A stretch of DNA of 64,000 nt from Siccirubricoccus sp. G192. GTDB taxonomy: Bacteria > Pseudomonadota > Alphaproteobacteria > Acetobacterales > Acetobacteraceae. The DNA is taken from the NCBI RefSeq assembly GCF_019084075.1, contig NZ_JAHREN010000001.1:3817501-3881500 (forward strand). The letters run 5' to 3'. This document shows positions 47,390-55,947 of the stretch, piece by piece; position 1 is the stretch's first letter; each line of letters starts with the position of its first letter. Under the pieces are notes generated by a model, which saw only the letters and a program-made list of their open reading frames with translations, had not been told where the DNA came from and made no database searches. Made by a program: the position numbers and the translations under genes.

Positions 47390-48422
47390 TCAGCCGTTGT
47401 GGTTGGGCGCCCAGCACCACGGCATGAGCTCGTCGATGTGGCCGTTGGGCCAGCCGTTCACGAGGCGGGTCAGCACGTCAGTGAAGTAGCGCTGCGGGTC
47501 GACGCCGTTCAGCTTGCAGGTCTCGACCAGGGAGGCCACGGCCGCCCATCTTGCCCCGCCATCGTCGCCGGAGGCGAATAACGCGTTCTTTCGGCTGAGA
47601 CAGATCGGCCGAATGGCGCGTTCCACGGTGTTGTTGTCGAGCTCGATCCTGCCGTCATCCAGGAACCGCACCAAGCCGTCGCGATGGTTCAGCGCGTAGC
47701 GGATGGCCCCCGCGGTGGGGCTGCCGCCGGGCAGGCGTGCCAGTTGCTCCGAGAGCCAGGCGAACAGCGCCTCGACGAGGGGACGGCTCTGTTCCTGCCG
47801 GCCCACTCGACGGAGGTCAGGTGGCTTGCCGCGCAGCTCCGTCTCGACCGCGTAGAGGGCAGCGATGCGCTTCAACGTCTCCTGGGCGATCGGCGCGGTC
47901 TTGCCCCTCGCCAGTTCGATGAATTCCCGCCGCACATGGCTCCAGCAGAATGCCAGCGTGATGCCGCCATCCGCCGCGGCCAGCGTTTTGTACGCACCGT
48001 AGCCGTCGCATTGTAGGATGCCCTGGTAGCCGGCCAGCAGTGCTTTTGCATGCTCGGCGCCGCGGCCCGGCGCGTAGTGGAACACCACCGCCGGTGGATC
48101 GGTGCCGCCCCAGGGCCGGTTATCGCGGGCGATTGCCCAGGCATAGCCCTTCTTCGTCTGACCGCGCCCTGGGTCGAGGACCGGCATGGTGGTCTCGTCG
48201 GCGAACAGCCGCAACGAGCCGAGCAGGATCTCGCGCATCCGCCGGACCACGGGGACGATCTCCGTCGCACCCGTGCCGGCCCAGTCGGCGAGCACCTCGC
48301 GGCCGATCTCGATCCCCTGCCGCGCCAGGATCTGCGACTGGCGATAAAGCGGCAGGTGGTCGGCGTAGCGGGAGACCAGCACATGCGCGACCGTTGCCTC
48401 GGTCGGCATGCCCCCCTCAATC
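47390..48422 (-). pseudogene. IS66 element A tnpC, 3' part (interrupted)
   Basis: C-terminal two thirds of the IS66 transposase: LFADETTMPVLDPGRGQTKKG with an acidic catalytic residue, LQCDGYGAYKTL, FCWSHVRREFIELA, RIELDNNTVERAIRPICLSRKN and the closing ETCKLNGVDPQRYFTDVL. Joined to the 5' part at 50,963-51,525 it makes 1596 nt, the same length as tnpC of the inner element, so the insertion of element B is the only lesion. Confidence 0.9.
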
Positions 48423-48507
48423 GTAAGCGGCCGTTTGAGGCCCGTCTTCCCGCGATGTGGGTGAATGTGCTGGGTCAGTCTGGAGCAGCAGGCTTCCGGG
48501 TGACGTT

Positions 48508-48930
48508 ATGGATAGCGTTAAGGACGACGCGAAGGGTGTCGGTTATCGGCGGGTCGAAGTTCTGACGGGGCCTGGCCGGCGGCGGAGTTGGTCTGACGAC
48601 GAGAAAGCGAGGATCGTCGCTGAGACGGCGGAGTCCGGCGCGAAGGTGACCGAGGTTGCCCGTCGTTGGCAGGTAAGCCCGCAGCAGGTCTTCGATTGGC
48701 GCCGGCAAGCGCGTCGTGCGCTGGCGGAGGCCACTGCGCCGGTGACACCGAGCTTCGTGCCGGTCGTCTCCGGACCACCGGCCCCAACTCTTGAAGCGGG
48801 GGGTGCAACGGTGCGCCAGGCGCCCTCGATCGAGTTGCAGCTGGCCGGCGTGGTGCTGCGCATTGCGCCTGACACCGATGAGGCTCTGCTGACGACGGTG
48901 CTGCGCGCGATCCGGGCCTCGGCGGCATGA
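48508..48930 (+). CDS. tnpA: IS66 element B TnpA (HTH)
   Basis: 140 residues, an IS66 Orf2/TnpA with helix-turn-helix YRRVEVLTGPGRRRSWSDDEK followed by VTEVARRWQVSPQQVFDWRRQA, then a proline-rich linker and a C-terminal APSIELQLAGVVLRIAP. The start MDSVKDDAK is matched by the paralogue in element A (MVDINDGAK). Overlaps tnpB by four bases. Confidence 0.92.
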   Translation: MDSVKDDAKGVGYRRVEVLTGPGRRRSWSDDEKARIVAETAESGAKVTEVARRWQVSPQQVFDWRRQARRALAEATAPVTPSFVPVVSGPPAPTLEAGGATVRQAPSIELQLAGVVLRIAPDTDEALLTTVLRAIRASAA

Positions 48931-49283
48931 TCGCGCTGCCGGCCGGTGTGCGGATCCTGCTGGCGAGCAAGCCGGTGGATTTCCGGAAGGGCGCCCACTC
49001 CCTGGCAGCGCTGGCAGCCGCGGAACTCGGCACCGATCCATTCTCGGGCGTGGTGCTGGTGTTCCGCTCGAAGCGATCCGACCGGGTGAAGATCCTGACC
49101 TGGGATGACAGCGGCCTGGTGCTGATCTGGAAGCAGCTGGAGGCAAACACCTTTCGCTGGCCGCCGATCGTGGATGGCACGCTGCGCCTGACCGCGGTCG
49201 AGTTCGCCGCGCTGTTCTCCGGGATCGATTGGCGACGCGTGCAGGCGACACGGGAGATTCCCAAACCGAGCGTGCCCGCATAG
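48927..49283 (+). CDS. tnpB: IS66 element B TnpB
   Basis: 118 residues of the IS66 Orf2 accessory family: RILLASKPVDFRKGAHSLAA, FSGVVLVFRSKRSDRVKILTWD and LVLIWKQLEANTFRWP. It is required with TnpA and TnpC for transposition; the biochemical role is unknown. ATG overlaps the tnpA stop. Confidence 0.94.
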   Translation: MIALPAGVRILLASKPVDFRKGAHSLAALAAAELGTDPFSGVVLVFRSKRSDRVKILTWDDSGLVLIWKQLEANTFRWPPIVDGTLRLTAVEFAALFSGIDWRRVQATREIPKPSVPA

Positions 49284-49296
49284 AATCGGCGGTACG

Positions 49297-50892
49297 ATGC
49301 GCGCCGCGGACAACGACACGCCGACACTGCCGGAGGATCCCGCAGCACTGCGCGCGCTGCTGGTCGAGACACGGGTGCTGGTCGACACGCTGACTGCCGA
49401 GCGCAACACGCTGTCATCCAGATGCGGCAGCGTGACCGCCGAACGCGACGCGCTGGTCGAGCGGAACGAGCGTCTCCGCCACCTGCTGCTGAAGCTGCAG
49501 CGCCGGCAGTTCGGGCGGAAGTCGGAGCAGCTGACCGACGAGCAACTGCAGTTCGCCTTCGAGGAGATCGAGGCGACGCTGGCCGAGAATGCCGCGGAGG
49601 CGGGCAAGCAGTCGCCGGCGACCCGCGAGCAGCAGAAGCAGCGCCGCCGGGCCGGCCGCGGCCGCCTGCCCGCGCACCTGCCGGAGATCGAGCAGGTGCT
49701 GGCGCCGGAGGCGACGACCTGCCCCTGCTGCCAGGGCCCGCTGGTCGAGATCGGCAGCGACACCGCCAGGCGGCTGGACGTGATCCCCGCCCAGTTCCGG
49801 GTCCTCGTGACCAGGCGCCCGAAGCTGGCCTGCAGGGCCTGTCCCGGCGTCGTGCTGCAGGCGCCAGCACCCGCCCGCCTGGTCGAGGGCGGCATGCCGA
49901 CCGAGGCGACGGTCGCGCATGTCCTGGTGTCGCGCTACGCGGATCACCTGCCCCTGTATCGGCAGGCGCAGATCCTGGCGCGCCAGGGGATCGAGATCGG
50001 CCGCGCGGTGCTTGCCGACTGGCTCGGCACGGCAGCCCGCGAGATCGCGCCCGTGGCGCGACGTATGCACGAGCTCCTGCAGACCTCGCCACGCCTGTTT
50101 GCGGACGAGACCACGATGCCGGTGCTCGACCCGGGGCGCGGTCAGACGAAGAAGGGCTATGCCTGGGCAATCGCCCGCGATGACCGGCCCTGGGGCGGCA
50201 CCGATCCACCGGCTGTCGTGTTCCACTACGCGCCAGGCCGCGGCGCCAAGCATCCGAAGGCGCTGCTGGCCGATTACCAGGGCATCCTGCAATGCGATGG
50301 CTACGCCGCCTACAAGACGCTGGCCGCGGCCAAGGAGGGCATCACCCTCGCGTTCTGCTGGTCGCATGTACGAAGGGGGTTCATCGAGCTGGCCAAGGGC
50401 AACACCGCGCCGATCGCCACCGAGACGCTGCAGCGCATCGCCGCGCTCTACGCCATCGAGGCCGAAATCCGCGGCAAGCCGCCGGAGACCCGGCAGGCCG
50501 TCCGCCGGGCAAAGACCAAGCCACTGGTCGATGCGCTGTTCGCCTGGTTCGAGGACCAGCTCGCGCGCCTGCCCGGCGGCAGCCCGACCGCCAAGGCGAT
50601 CCGCTATCCGCTGAACCACCGCGAGGGCCTGATCCAGTTCCTCGACGATGGCAGGATCGAGCTCGACACCAATGTGGTCGAGCGCGCCATCCGGCCCGTG
50701 TGCCTGAGCAGAAAGAACTCACTCTTTGCGTCCGGCGATGACGGCGGAACGCGGTGGTGCGCGGCAGCCTCGCTCGTCGAGACATGCAAACTGAATGGCG
50801 TCGACCCGCAGCGCTACTTCACCGACCTGCTTACCCGCCTGGTCAATGGCTGGCCCAACGACCGTATCGACGAGCTGATGCCCTGGTGCTAG
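49297..50892 (+). CDS. tnpC: IS66 element B transposase TnpC
   Basis: 531 residues. A leucine-rich N-terminal coiled coil (ERNERLRHLLLKLQRRQFGRKSEQL) is followed by the zinc-binding CPCCQGPLVEI with CRACPG. The DDE_Tnp_IS66 core has LFADETTMPVLDPGRGQ, LQCDGYAAYKTLA and RIELDTNVVERAIRPVCLSRK. The C-terminal IS66_C segment (ETCKLNGVDPQRYFTDLLTRLVNGWPNDRI) ends with MPWC, slightly shorter than the element A copy. Confidence 0.95.
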   Translation: MRAADNDTPTLPEDPAALRALLVETRVLVDTLTAERNTLSSRCGSVTAERDALVERNERLRHLLLKLQRRQFGRKSEQLTDEQLQFAFEEIEATLAENAAEAGKQSPATREQQKQRRRAGRGRLPAHLPEIEQVLAPEATTCPCCQGPLVEIGSDTARRLDVIPAQFRVLVTRRPKLACRACPGVVLQAPAPARLVEGGMPTEATVAHVLVSRYADHLPLYRQAQILARQGIEIGRAVLADWLGTAAREIAPVARRMHELLQTSPRLFADETTMPVLDPGRGQTKKGYAWAIARDDRPWGGTDPPAVVFHYAPGRGAKHPKALLADYQGILQCDGYAAYKTLAAAKEGITLAFCWSHVRRGFIELAKGNTAPIATETLQRIAALYAIEAEIRGKPPETRQAVRRAKTKPLVDALFAWFEDQLARLPGGSPTAKAIRYPLNHREGLIQFLDDGRIELDTNVVERAIRPVCLSRKNSLFASGDDGGTRWCAAASLVETCKLNGVDPQRYFTDLLTRLVNGWPNDRIDELMPWC

Positions 50893-50962
50893 GCCGACTC
50901 GCAGGAGCCGCCCTCCTCAGCTGAGGGCGCCAAGGGTCCGTAGCCGCCGCTTACCCTCAATC

Positions 50963-51525
50963 AGGCGGGCCGGCGCGGGCTCCTGCATGACCACGCCGGG
51001 GCAGGCGCGACACGCCAGCTTCGGCCGCTTCGTCACGACGACGCGGAACTGGGCGGGGATCACGTCCAGCCGCCTGGCGGTGTCGCTGCCGATCTCGACC
51101 AGCGGGCCCTGGCAGCAGGGGCAGGTCGTCGCCTCCGGCGCCAGCACCTGCTCGACCCGTGGCAGATGCGCCGGCAGGCCGCCGCGGCCCTCGCGGCGAC
51201 GCTTGGTCTGGTTATCGCGCAGCGTCGGAGACCGCTTGCCCGCCTCGGCCGCGTTGCCAGCCAGCGTCGCCTCGATCTCCTCGAACGCGAACAGCAACTG
51301 CTCCTCCGGGAGACGCTCGGACTTCGTGCCGAACTGACGGCGCTTGAGCTTCAGCAGCAGGTGCTGCAGGCGCTCATTCTGGCTCGCCAGTGCATCACGC
51401 TCGGCGGTAATGCTCCCAAGCTCGGTGCTGAGCGTGTCGCACCTCGCCAGCGCCTCGATCAGCAGCGCGCGCAGCGTCGCAGCATCCTCCGGCAGGCTCG
51501 GCGTGTCGTCATCCGCGGCGCGCAT
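50963..51525 (-). pseudogene. IS66 element A tnpC, 5' part (interrupted)
   Basis: N-terminal third of the outer transposase: ALARCDTLSTELGSITAERDAL, RRQFGTKSERLPEEQL, CPCCQGPLVEI and CRACPGVVMQEPAPARLIEG. It then runs into the end of element B and stops at 50,917. About 70% or more identical by eye to the same region of element B. Confidence 0.9.
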
Positions 51526-51538
51526 CGTGCCGCCGATT

Positions 51539-51895
51539 CTATGCAGGGACGCTCGGCGTGGGAATCTCCCGCGTGGCCTGGACGCGTCGCCAATCAATGC
51601 CGTCGAACAGCGCGGCGAACTCCACCGGCGTCAGGCGGACCACGCCGTCCACGATCACCGGCCAGCGGAACGTGGAGGCCTCCAGTTGCTTCCAGACGAG
51701 GACCAGGCCGCTGCCGTCCCAAAGCAGGATCTTGATCCGGTCGGCGCGCCGCGACCGGAACACCAGCACCGCGCCCGTAAAGGGATCGGCGCCCAGCACC
51801 TCGACGGCGAGCGCGGCCAGGCTGTGCGCGCCCTTGCAGAAGTCGACCGGCTTGGTGGCCAGCAGGATCCGCGCCCCGGCGGGCGGCGCGATCAT
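51539..51895 (-). CDS. tnpB: IS66 element A TnpB
   Basis: 118 residues, paralogue of the element B TnpB: RILLATKPVDFCKGAHSLAA, FTGAVLVFRSRRADRIKILLWD, LVLVWKQLEASTFRWP. Intact. Overlaps tnpA by four bases. Differences are scattered, which indicates two distinct IS66 isoforms rather than a recent duplication. Confidence 0.93.
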   Translation of the reverse strand: MIAPPAGARILLATKPVDFCKGAHSLAALAVEVLGADPFTGAVLVFRSRRADRIKILLWDGSGLVLVWKQLEASTFRWPVIVDGVVRLTPVEFAALFDGIDWRRVQATREIPTPSVPA

Positions 51896-52296
51896 GCCGC
51901 TGACGCTCGAATGGCCCGCAACACCGCCGTCAGCAGGTCGACGTCAGTGCCGGGCGTGACGCGCAGAACCGCGCCGGCCACCCCCACCTCGATTGATGGT
52001 GGCGCAGGCAATGGCAGAGCCGCCTCGGGCGCACGCACCGGCGTCTCCGCCACGACCGGCACGAAGCTCAGCGGCGCCACCGCCGCGCGCCGCATCTCCC
52101 GACGCCACGTGAACACCTGCTGCGAACTGACCTGCCAGCGTCGCGCCACATCGGCCACCACCGTGCCCGGCCGCAGCGTCTCCGCCACGATCCGCGCCTT
52201 GTCGTCCTCAGACCACTTCCGCCGTCGGCCAGGCCCGGTCAGAACCTCTACACGCCGATAGCCGCCGTCCTTCGCGCCATCGTTAATGTCGACCAT
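51892..52296 (-). CDS. tnpA: IS66 element A TnpA (HTH)
   Basis: 134 residues: YRRVEVLTGPGRRRKWSEDDK, ADVARRWQVSSQQVFTWRRE and a C-terminal PSIEVGVAGAVLRVTPGTDVD. Intact, start MVDINDGAK at 52,296. First gene of the outer element. Confidence 0.9.
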   Translation of the reverse strand: MVDINDGAKDGGYRRVEVLTGPGRRRKWSEDDKARIVAETLRPGTVVADVARRWQVSSQQVFTWRREMRRAAVAPLSFVPVVAETPVRAPEAALPLPAPPSIEVGVAGAVLRVTPGTDVDLLTAVLRAIRASAA

Positions 52297-52389
52297 AATG
52301 TCGGCCCGAAGCTCCATGCTCCACGCCGAACCAGCACATCTACCCACCCCGCAGGAAGACGGGCCTCGACGCCGCGCTTACACACCATC

Positions 52390-52896
52390 GGTGCCACTCC
52401 CCTGGCATCGCCGCCGCGCACAGGCCCGACCTGCCTGCTCATGGCTGCGTTCCCGCACAGCGAAAAGGAGCGCTCCCTCGGGAGCACGAAGGCGCGCATA
52501 TGTCTGATACCCAGGGCAATCGGGTGAGTTTGTTACGCGGTGCCGCGGAGGAGTTGCTGGAGGTAGTCGGTGCTCCGAGCCCGGCCGCCCTGACGCCACT
52601 GCGGAGCGGCTGCTTGCGCTTGGGCGAGCGACAACGAGAACCGGGATCGTACCCGCCCTGAGCTCTGGGCCTTCGGTCCGGCTCAATCCTGCGGACGGGC
52701 GGGCGGCGGCAAGGCGGCGGCTGCCAGCGCCGCGCGTAAGACACGCATTCTCGCCTCCATTCTGGGGGCGGGCAGCCCTACCGACCTTCGCCCGCTGTTC
52801 CGGAAAAAAAGCCATCGGCTGTTGTTGGGCGGCGCCGCCCTGCGTTGCGGGCCACCTCGTAAGCCAATCCCGAAGACAGCCTCTGAAGACAGCCTC
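52390..52896. other. 507-base gap right of the IS66 island
   Basis: No supported gene. Frames that cross it are broken or arginine-rich without ribosome sites. It may hold debris of whatever gene the IS66 element entered, but nothing was recognised when the two flanks were joined at ACACCATC. Confidence 0.45.
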
Positions 52897-53364
52897 TCAG
52901 GTACGGTCGGCGGTGAAGGCGTAGTAGCAGAGGAGGCCGTAGATCTGGCCGCTCATGCGTACGCCCACCACGCGGCCTTCCATTGTGGCGTTGGTCCGGC
53001 TGCTCATCCCTACGATCGTGCCGTCGGGCCGGATGGTCGCGTCATACACGACGGTGGTGCTGTCCCGCAGCGTGGAGGCGGCTGTCGCCACCCTCGGGTG
53101 GGGCTGGACGATGGAGAACCTGTTGTCCCGGACCTCGACCACGAAGCGCGGGTCCGTTTCGCAGTCGCGGCGGTTCATCCCCCCGCTGGCCCCTGTGACC
53201 TCCAAGTGCCCCTCGTAGAACCCGTCGAAGGAGGGTGTCGCCGCCGGCATGGGTGCCGCGGGCCGAGAGGCGGGGCCGGCGCAACTCGACGCCAGGATCA
53301 CGATCGCCACGCAGAGAGCGGCGTGTCCGATGGCCGGCGTGCCGGCCCTGCCCGATGCGCGCAT
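52897..53364 (-). CDS. Small lipoprotein of unknown function
   Basis: 155 residues from ATG 53,364. The hydrophobic segment CVAIVILASSCAGPAS gives a lipobox near residue 23. The mature part has the pattern of a small beta-barrel or lipocalin-like repeat: FDGFYEGHLEVTGASGG, PRFVVEVRDNRFSIVQPH, VVYDATIRPDGTIVGMSSRTNATMEGRVVGVRMSGQIYG. The segment YEG-x(n)-F-x-V-x-DN-x-F-...-DGTI resembles uncharacterised alphaproteobacterial secreted proteins. Function unknown. Confidence 0.65.
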   Translation of the reverse strand: MRASGRAGTPAIGHAALCVAIVILASSCAGPASRPAAPMPAATPSFDGFYEGHLEVTGASGGMNRRDCETDPRFVVEVRDNRFSIVQPHPRVATAASTLRDSTTVVYDATIRPDGTIVGMSSRTNATMEGRVVGVRMSGQIYGLLCYYAFTADRT

Positions 53365-53476
53365 CGCTGTGCTCCGATCCTCAGGAAGGTGTTGCTCGAC
53401 GTGGGGCGTCCGGAGCAGGGGAATCGCGTCGCGCGCGGTTCCAGCCGCGTTCCTGGGGGAGGCCCGGTCCATCTCC

Positions 53477-53758
53477 CTATCCCCCGCCATGGGTGCTGTC
53501 CGGGGCGCTGGTGAGCCGTGCCGCTTCGCGGGCCGGAGGTGGCGCGGTGAGCGCCGGCCCTTCGCCCACCAGCGCCAACGCGAGGATCGCCCCTAGCTCT
53601 GGCACGTAGGAGGGAGGCAGGATCGGGCCGGTGACGCCCGGGGGCAGGGGCGCCATGGCGCGGGGAGTGTCGGCCAGCGGGAGCCCGGCGAAGCTGCACG
53701 CCGTGCACAGGATGGCCACCACGCCGGTAACGAGAACTCCGCGGGCGACGCTGGCCAT
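53477..53758 (-). CDS. Very small lipoprotein
   Basis: 93 residues, ASVARGVLVTGVVAILCTAC giving a lipobox near residue 20, then a proline-rich stretch (MAPLPPGVTGPILPPSYVPELGAILALALVGEGP). No family recognised. Weak ribosome context. Kept because of the clear signal peptide and lack of a better frame. Confidence 0.45.
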   Translation of the reverse strand: MASVARGVLVTGVVAILCTACSFAGLPLADTPRAMAPLPPGVTGPILPPSYVPELGAILALALVGEGPALTAPPPAREAARLTSAPDSTHGGG

Positions 53759-54295
53759 TGTCGTGCCGTACGAAGTCGCCGGTGGCGAGCCGCCGTTGCG
53801 AGGGCAAGCGGGCGATCCTGCTGAGGGCATGCCGCCTTCCCTGCCCCCCCGGAGTCGGGATCACCTCGTGGCCGTCATGCATCGGCTTGCTCTGCCCTCT
53901 GTCCCGGAACGGAGCCCCGGACCCCATCGCCGGCGGCCGCAAGGACTTTGGACGATCCCGGCGTCGTCCTGGGTAAAATTGCTGTCCATTTTCTGCGATC
54001 CGCGTACCGCCCACTCCGCGCCGTTCCCGAAGGCGAGGGTGGACGAGGCTCCTCCACCTTGCGCGCGCCGTTCCGCGGCAAAGTTCAGGCGGGACCAGGA
54101 CATCATCCTGGGGCGCGTCACCGCGCCTCGGCCAGGGCCGACTGCCTTGTATCTCCCAGTTGCCTGTCGGCGGCGAGCCGGCGAGGCCGGTCGCCTGTGG
54201 GTGCCGCGCAGGGTCGGTCCGCGTGGAGTGGGGCCGATGCAGCCTTCCGTCCGTCCTCGATTCTGCCTCGTCAGCGACCGAGCCCGGCGGCAGCC
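53759..54295. other. 537-base gap without supported gene
   Basis: Both strands carry open frames (GC-rich sequence rarely stops), but none has a family signature, signal peptide or ribosome site. Nothing recognised. Confidence 0.45.
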
Positions 54296-54860
54296 TCATC
54301 CCATGGGCTCGATCGAGATGGCCAGCGCCTCCTCGTAGACGAGGTCGACCTGGTCGCCGACGCGCAGCCTCCGGATGAAGGATTGGACGTCCGGGTTCTG
54401 CGCGACGACGGTGCGCGGCACGTTGTTCGGCCCGATGAAGCTGATTGAGTTTGACGCGGGATCGACGGCCGTGACGGTCACCCGGCCACGCCGGACCCGC
54501 GTGATCTCCCCTCCCGGCCGGCCGGCCGTCTCGCGCCGGTCGACATTCACGCCCTCGAAGGGCTGGCTCGTGCGCGAGAAGGGGGTGACCGCCTGGGCGG
54601 CCAGCGCCTGGTAATACTGCACTCTGACCCGGTCGCCCGGCCTGATCTGGCCGAGGCGCTGCACCCGCGGGCTCACGACCATGCTCCGCAGCGCGCCCGA
54701 TTGCTCGCCGCCGCCGCTCCGCAGCAGGAGTTCACGCGAGACCGGGTCCACGGTCTCCACGACGGCATTCATGGTGCTCGTCTGTTCGGTGTCCACCGAG
54801 CGGCATGAGGCGAGGAGGGGGCAGCGCGAGCGCCCCGATGAGAGTTGTACGGCGATGCAT
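54296..54860 (-). CDS. Lipoprotein with two repeated modules, paralogue of the 45.4 kb gene (frameshifted)
   Basis: From ATG 54,860 (GGAGGAAGG upstream) the signal MHRRTTLIGALALP should run into LLASC, a lipobox, but five G at 54,817-54,821 shift the frame; four restores it. The mature part has module 1 (NAVVETVDPVSRELLLRS...IRPGDRVRVQYYQALA) and module 2 (TVTAVDPASNSISFIG...LRVGDQVDLVYEEALAISIEP). This matches the layout and the ending of the protein at 45,445-46,054, so the two are paralogues. Corrected length about 187 residues. Function unknown. A CGATAGTCG motif lies 63 bases upstream. Confidence 0.7.
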
Positions 54861-55159
54861 GACCTTCCTCCAGGATCCGAGGGCTGGAGGGTAACAAACG
54901 TGGCCATGCATCTCCGCAAGAACGACTATCGAAAATGCGCTCGGTGGCGGGCACGGTCAGGCGGCTGCGCAGGGGTGAGCGCCTGCGCACGCACGCCGAG
55001 GCATGCCGGAACAGGAAAAAGATACGGTTTGTGCGAGAGCGGATCACCACCGCCGGCCAGGATCCCCGCGATCGGGCCGTGCGCCCCGTGGTCCGGAATG
55101 CTGCCAGGCCGGGGGGTGCGCGCCGCGGCGCAGTTCGTGAGCCCTGCTTCGGTGGAGTC

Positions 55160-55366
55160 ATGCCGGCAGATCCCTTTCCCAAGTGGGCCCTGGTGGCCCT
55201 GGCCGTCACGGTGGCTGCAGCCGTCCTCGGTCTGGCCTTGTACGGCATGGGCTTCCGCGGCATGTCGGATGTGCTGCTCAGAGACATGGGGAGACCGCTG
55301 ATGCCGCCCCTCTGGAGCGGGAACGCGGTGGGCTTCGGGATGCCGACGCCTGTCCGGCTCGCCTGA
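55160..55366 (+). CDS. Small single-span membrane protein
   Basis: 68 residues from an ATG with GGTGGAG upstream. One strong transmembrane helix (WALVALAVTVAAAVLGLALYG, residues 9-29) is followed by a short soluble tail (MSDVLLRDMGRPLMPPLWSG). No family is recognised. The clean ribosome site and helix make it more plausible than the longer frame it sits in. Confidence 0.45.
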   Translation: MPADPFPKWALVALAVTVAAAVLGLALYGMGFRGMSDVLLRDMGRPLMPPLWSGNAVGFGMPTPVRLA

Positions 55367-55447
55367 CACGGAAGTTGCGTTACCTGCCTATGGAAGCCGT
55401 AGCGTGATGCGCGCGGCGCCGTGCTGAATCAGGGGCGTGCCGATGCC

Positions 55448-55807
55448 TCAAATCTTGCGCCGCTTGAGGGTAGCTACGGCCAGGTCGGCCGTTCCCGGCC
55501 CAGCAACGACGTATGCTCCGGGGTGGCCCATGACCGGAGCGAGGCTGACCCGGTCGCATGGCCTGAAACCGCGGATCTCCATCCGGTCGCCGCGGCGCAG
55601 CGTCTCCAATACCGAATAGCCCACCAGCCCGGATATGGCGCCGGCTCCTCCCCCGGCATGCCGCCGCGAATAGTCGGTGGAGCAGCGGCGGTCTTCGCTG
55701 GCCACACCGGTCGCACATACAGGAGGTACGAGGGCCATTCGGTCGAGGCCGGACGGGACCCGCCGCGGCGTCAACTCCAGCGGCAACATGCCCGCCTCGG
55801 GCCACAC
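55448..55807 (-). CDS. Hypothetical small protein
   Basis: Up to 119 residues; the start is unclear. The C-terminal half (GLVGYSVLETLRRGDRMEIRGFRPCDRVSLAPVMGHPGAYVV) looks like a folded beta domain, while the N-terminal part is uncharacteristic. No family, signal peptide or clear ribosome site. Reported with low confidence because no alternative explains the stretch. Confidence 0.3.
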   Translation of the reverse strand: MWPEAGMLPLELTPRRVPSGLDRMALVPPVCATGVASEDRRCSTDYSRRHAGGGAGAISGLVGYSVLETLRRGDRMEIRGFRPCDRVSLAPVMGHPGAYVVAGPGTADLAVATLKRRKI

Positions 55808-55947
55808 GCTACGACCGCCTCGCCCGCAATTACCTCGCAGCGCTCGCTCTCGTCGCTGTCGCCGCCGAACGGGCTGAATGAGTCCCCTCCCTAAGCGCTA
55901 GACTCGCTCTACTGAAATGCGCATCGTTGCCGCGAGAACATTACGCC

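Larger units (their letters stand above)
48423..50954 (+). mobile_element. IS66-family element B, nested in element A
   Basis: A 2532-bp complete IS66 element in the opposite orientation to its host. Ends GTAAGCGGC...GCCGCTTAC, with exact 8-bp target duplications CCTCAATC at 48,415-48,422 and 50,955-50,962. The target lies in tnpC of element A, between codons for LIEG and MPTE. All three genes are intact, so it is probably active and the younger insertion. Confidence 0.95.
47349..52381 (-). mobile_element. IS66-family element A, interrupted by element B
   Basis: Outer IS66 element read right to left: tnpA, tnpB, tnpC. Its ends are GTAAGCGCGGCG on the left and the inverse on the right (GCCGCGCTTAC), with strong similarity over more than 20 bases. 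Exact 8-bp target duplications ACACCATC lie at 47,341-47,348 and 52,382-52,389. Without the inner element and its extra target copy it would be 2493 bp, the normal IS66 size. Confidence 0.93.

Noticed and set aside
47341..52389. Composite transposon carrying cargo
   Set aside because: The two IS66 copies are nested, not flanking, and nothing but IS genes lies between the ends.
52822..53514. 230-codon plus-strand frame
   Set aside because: Antisense to a lipoprotein gene with a clear lipobox; no ribosome site or motifs.
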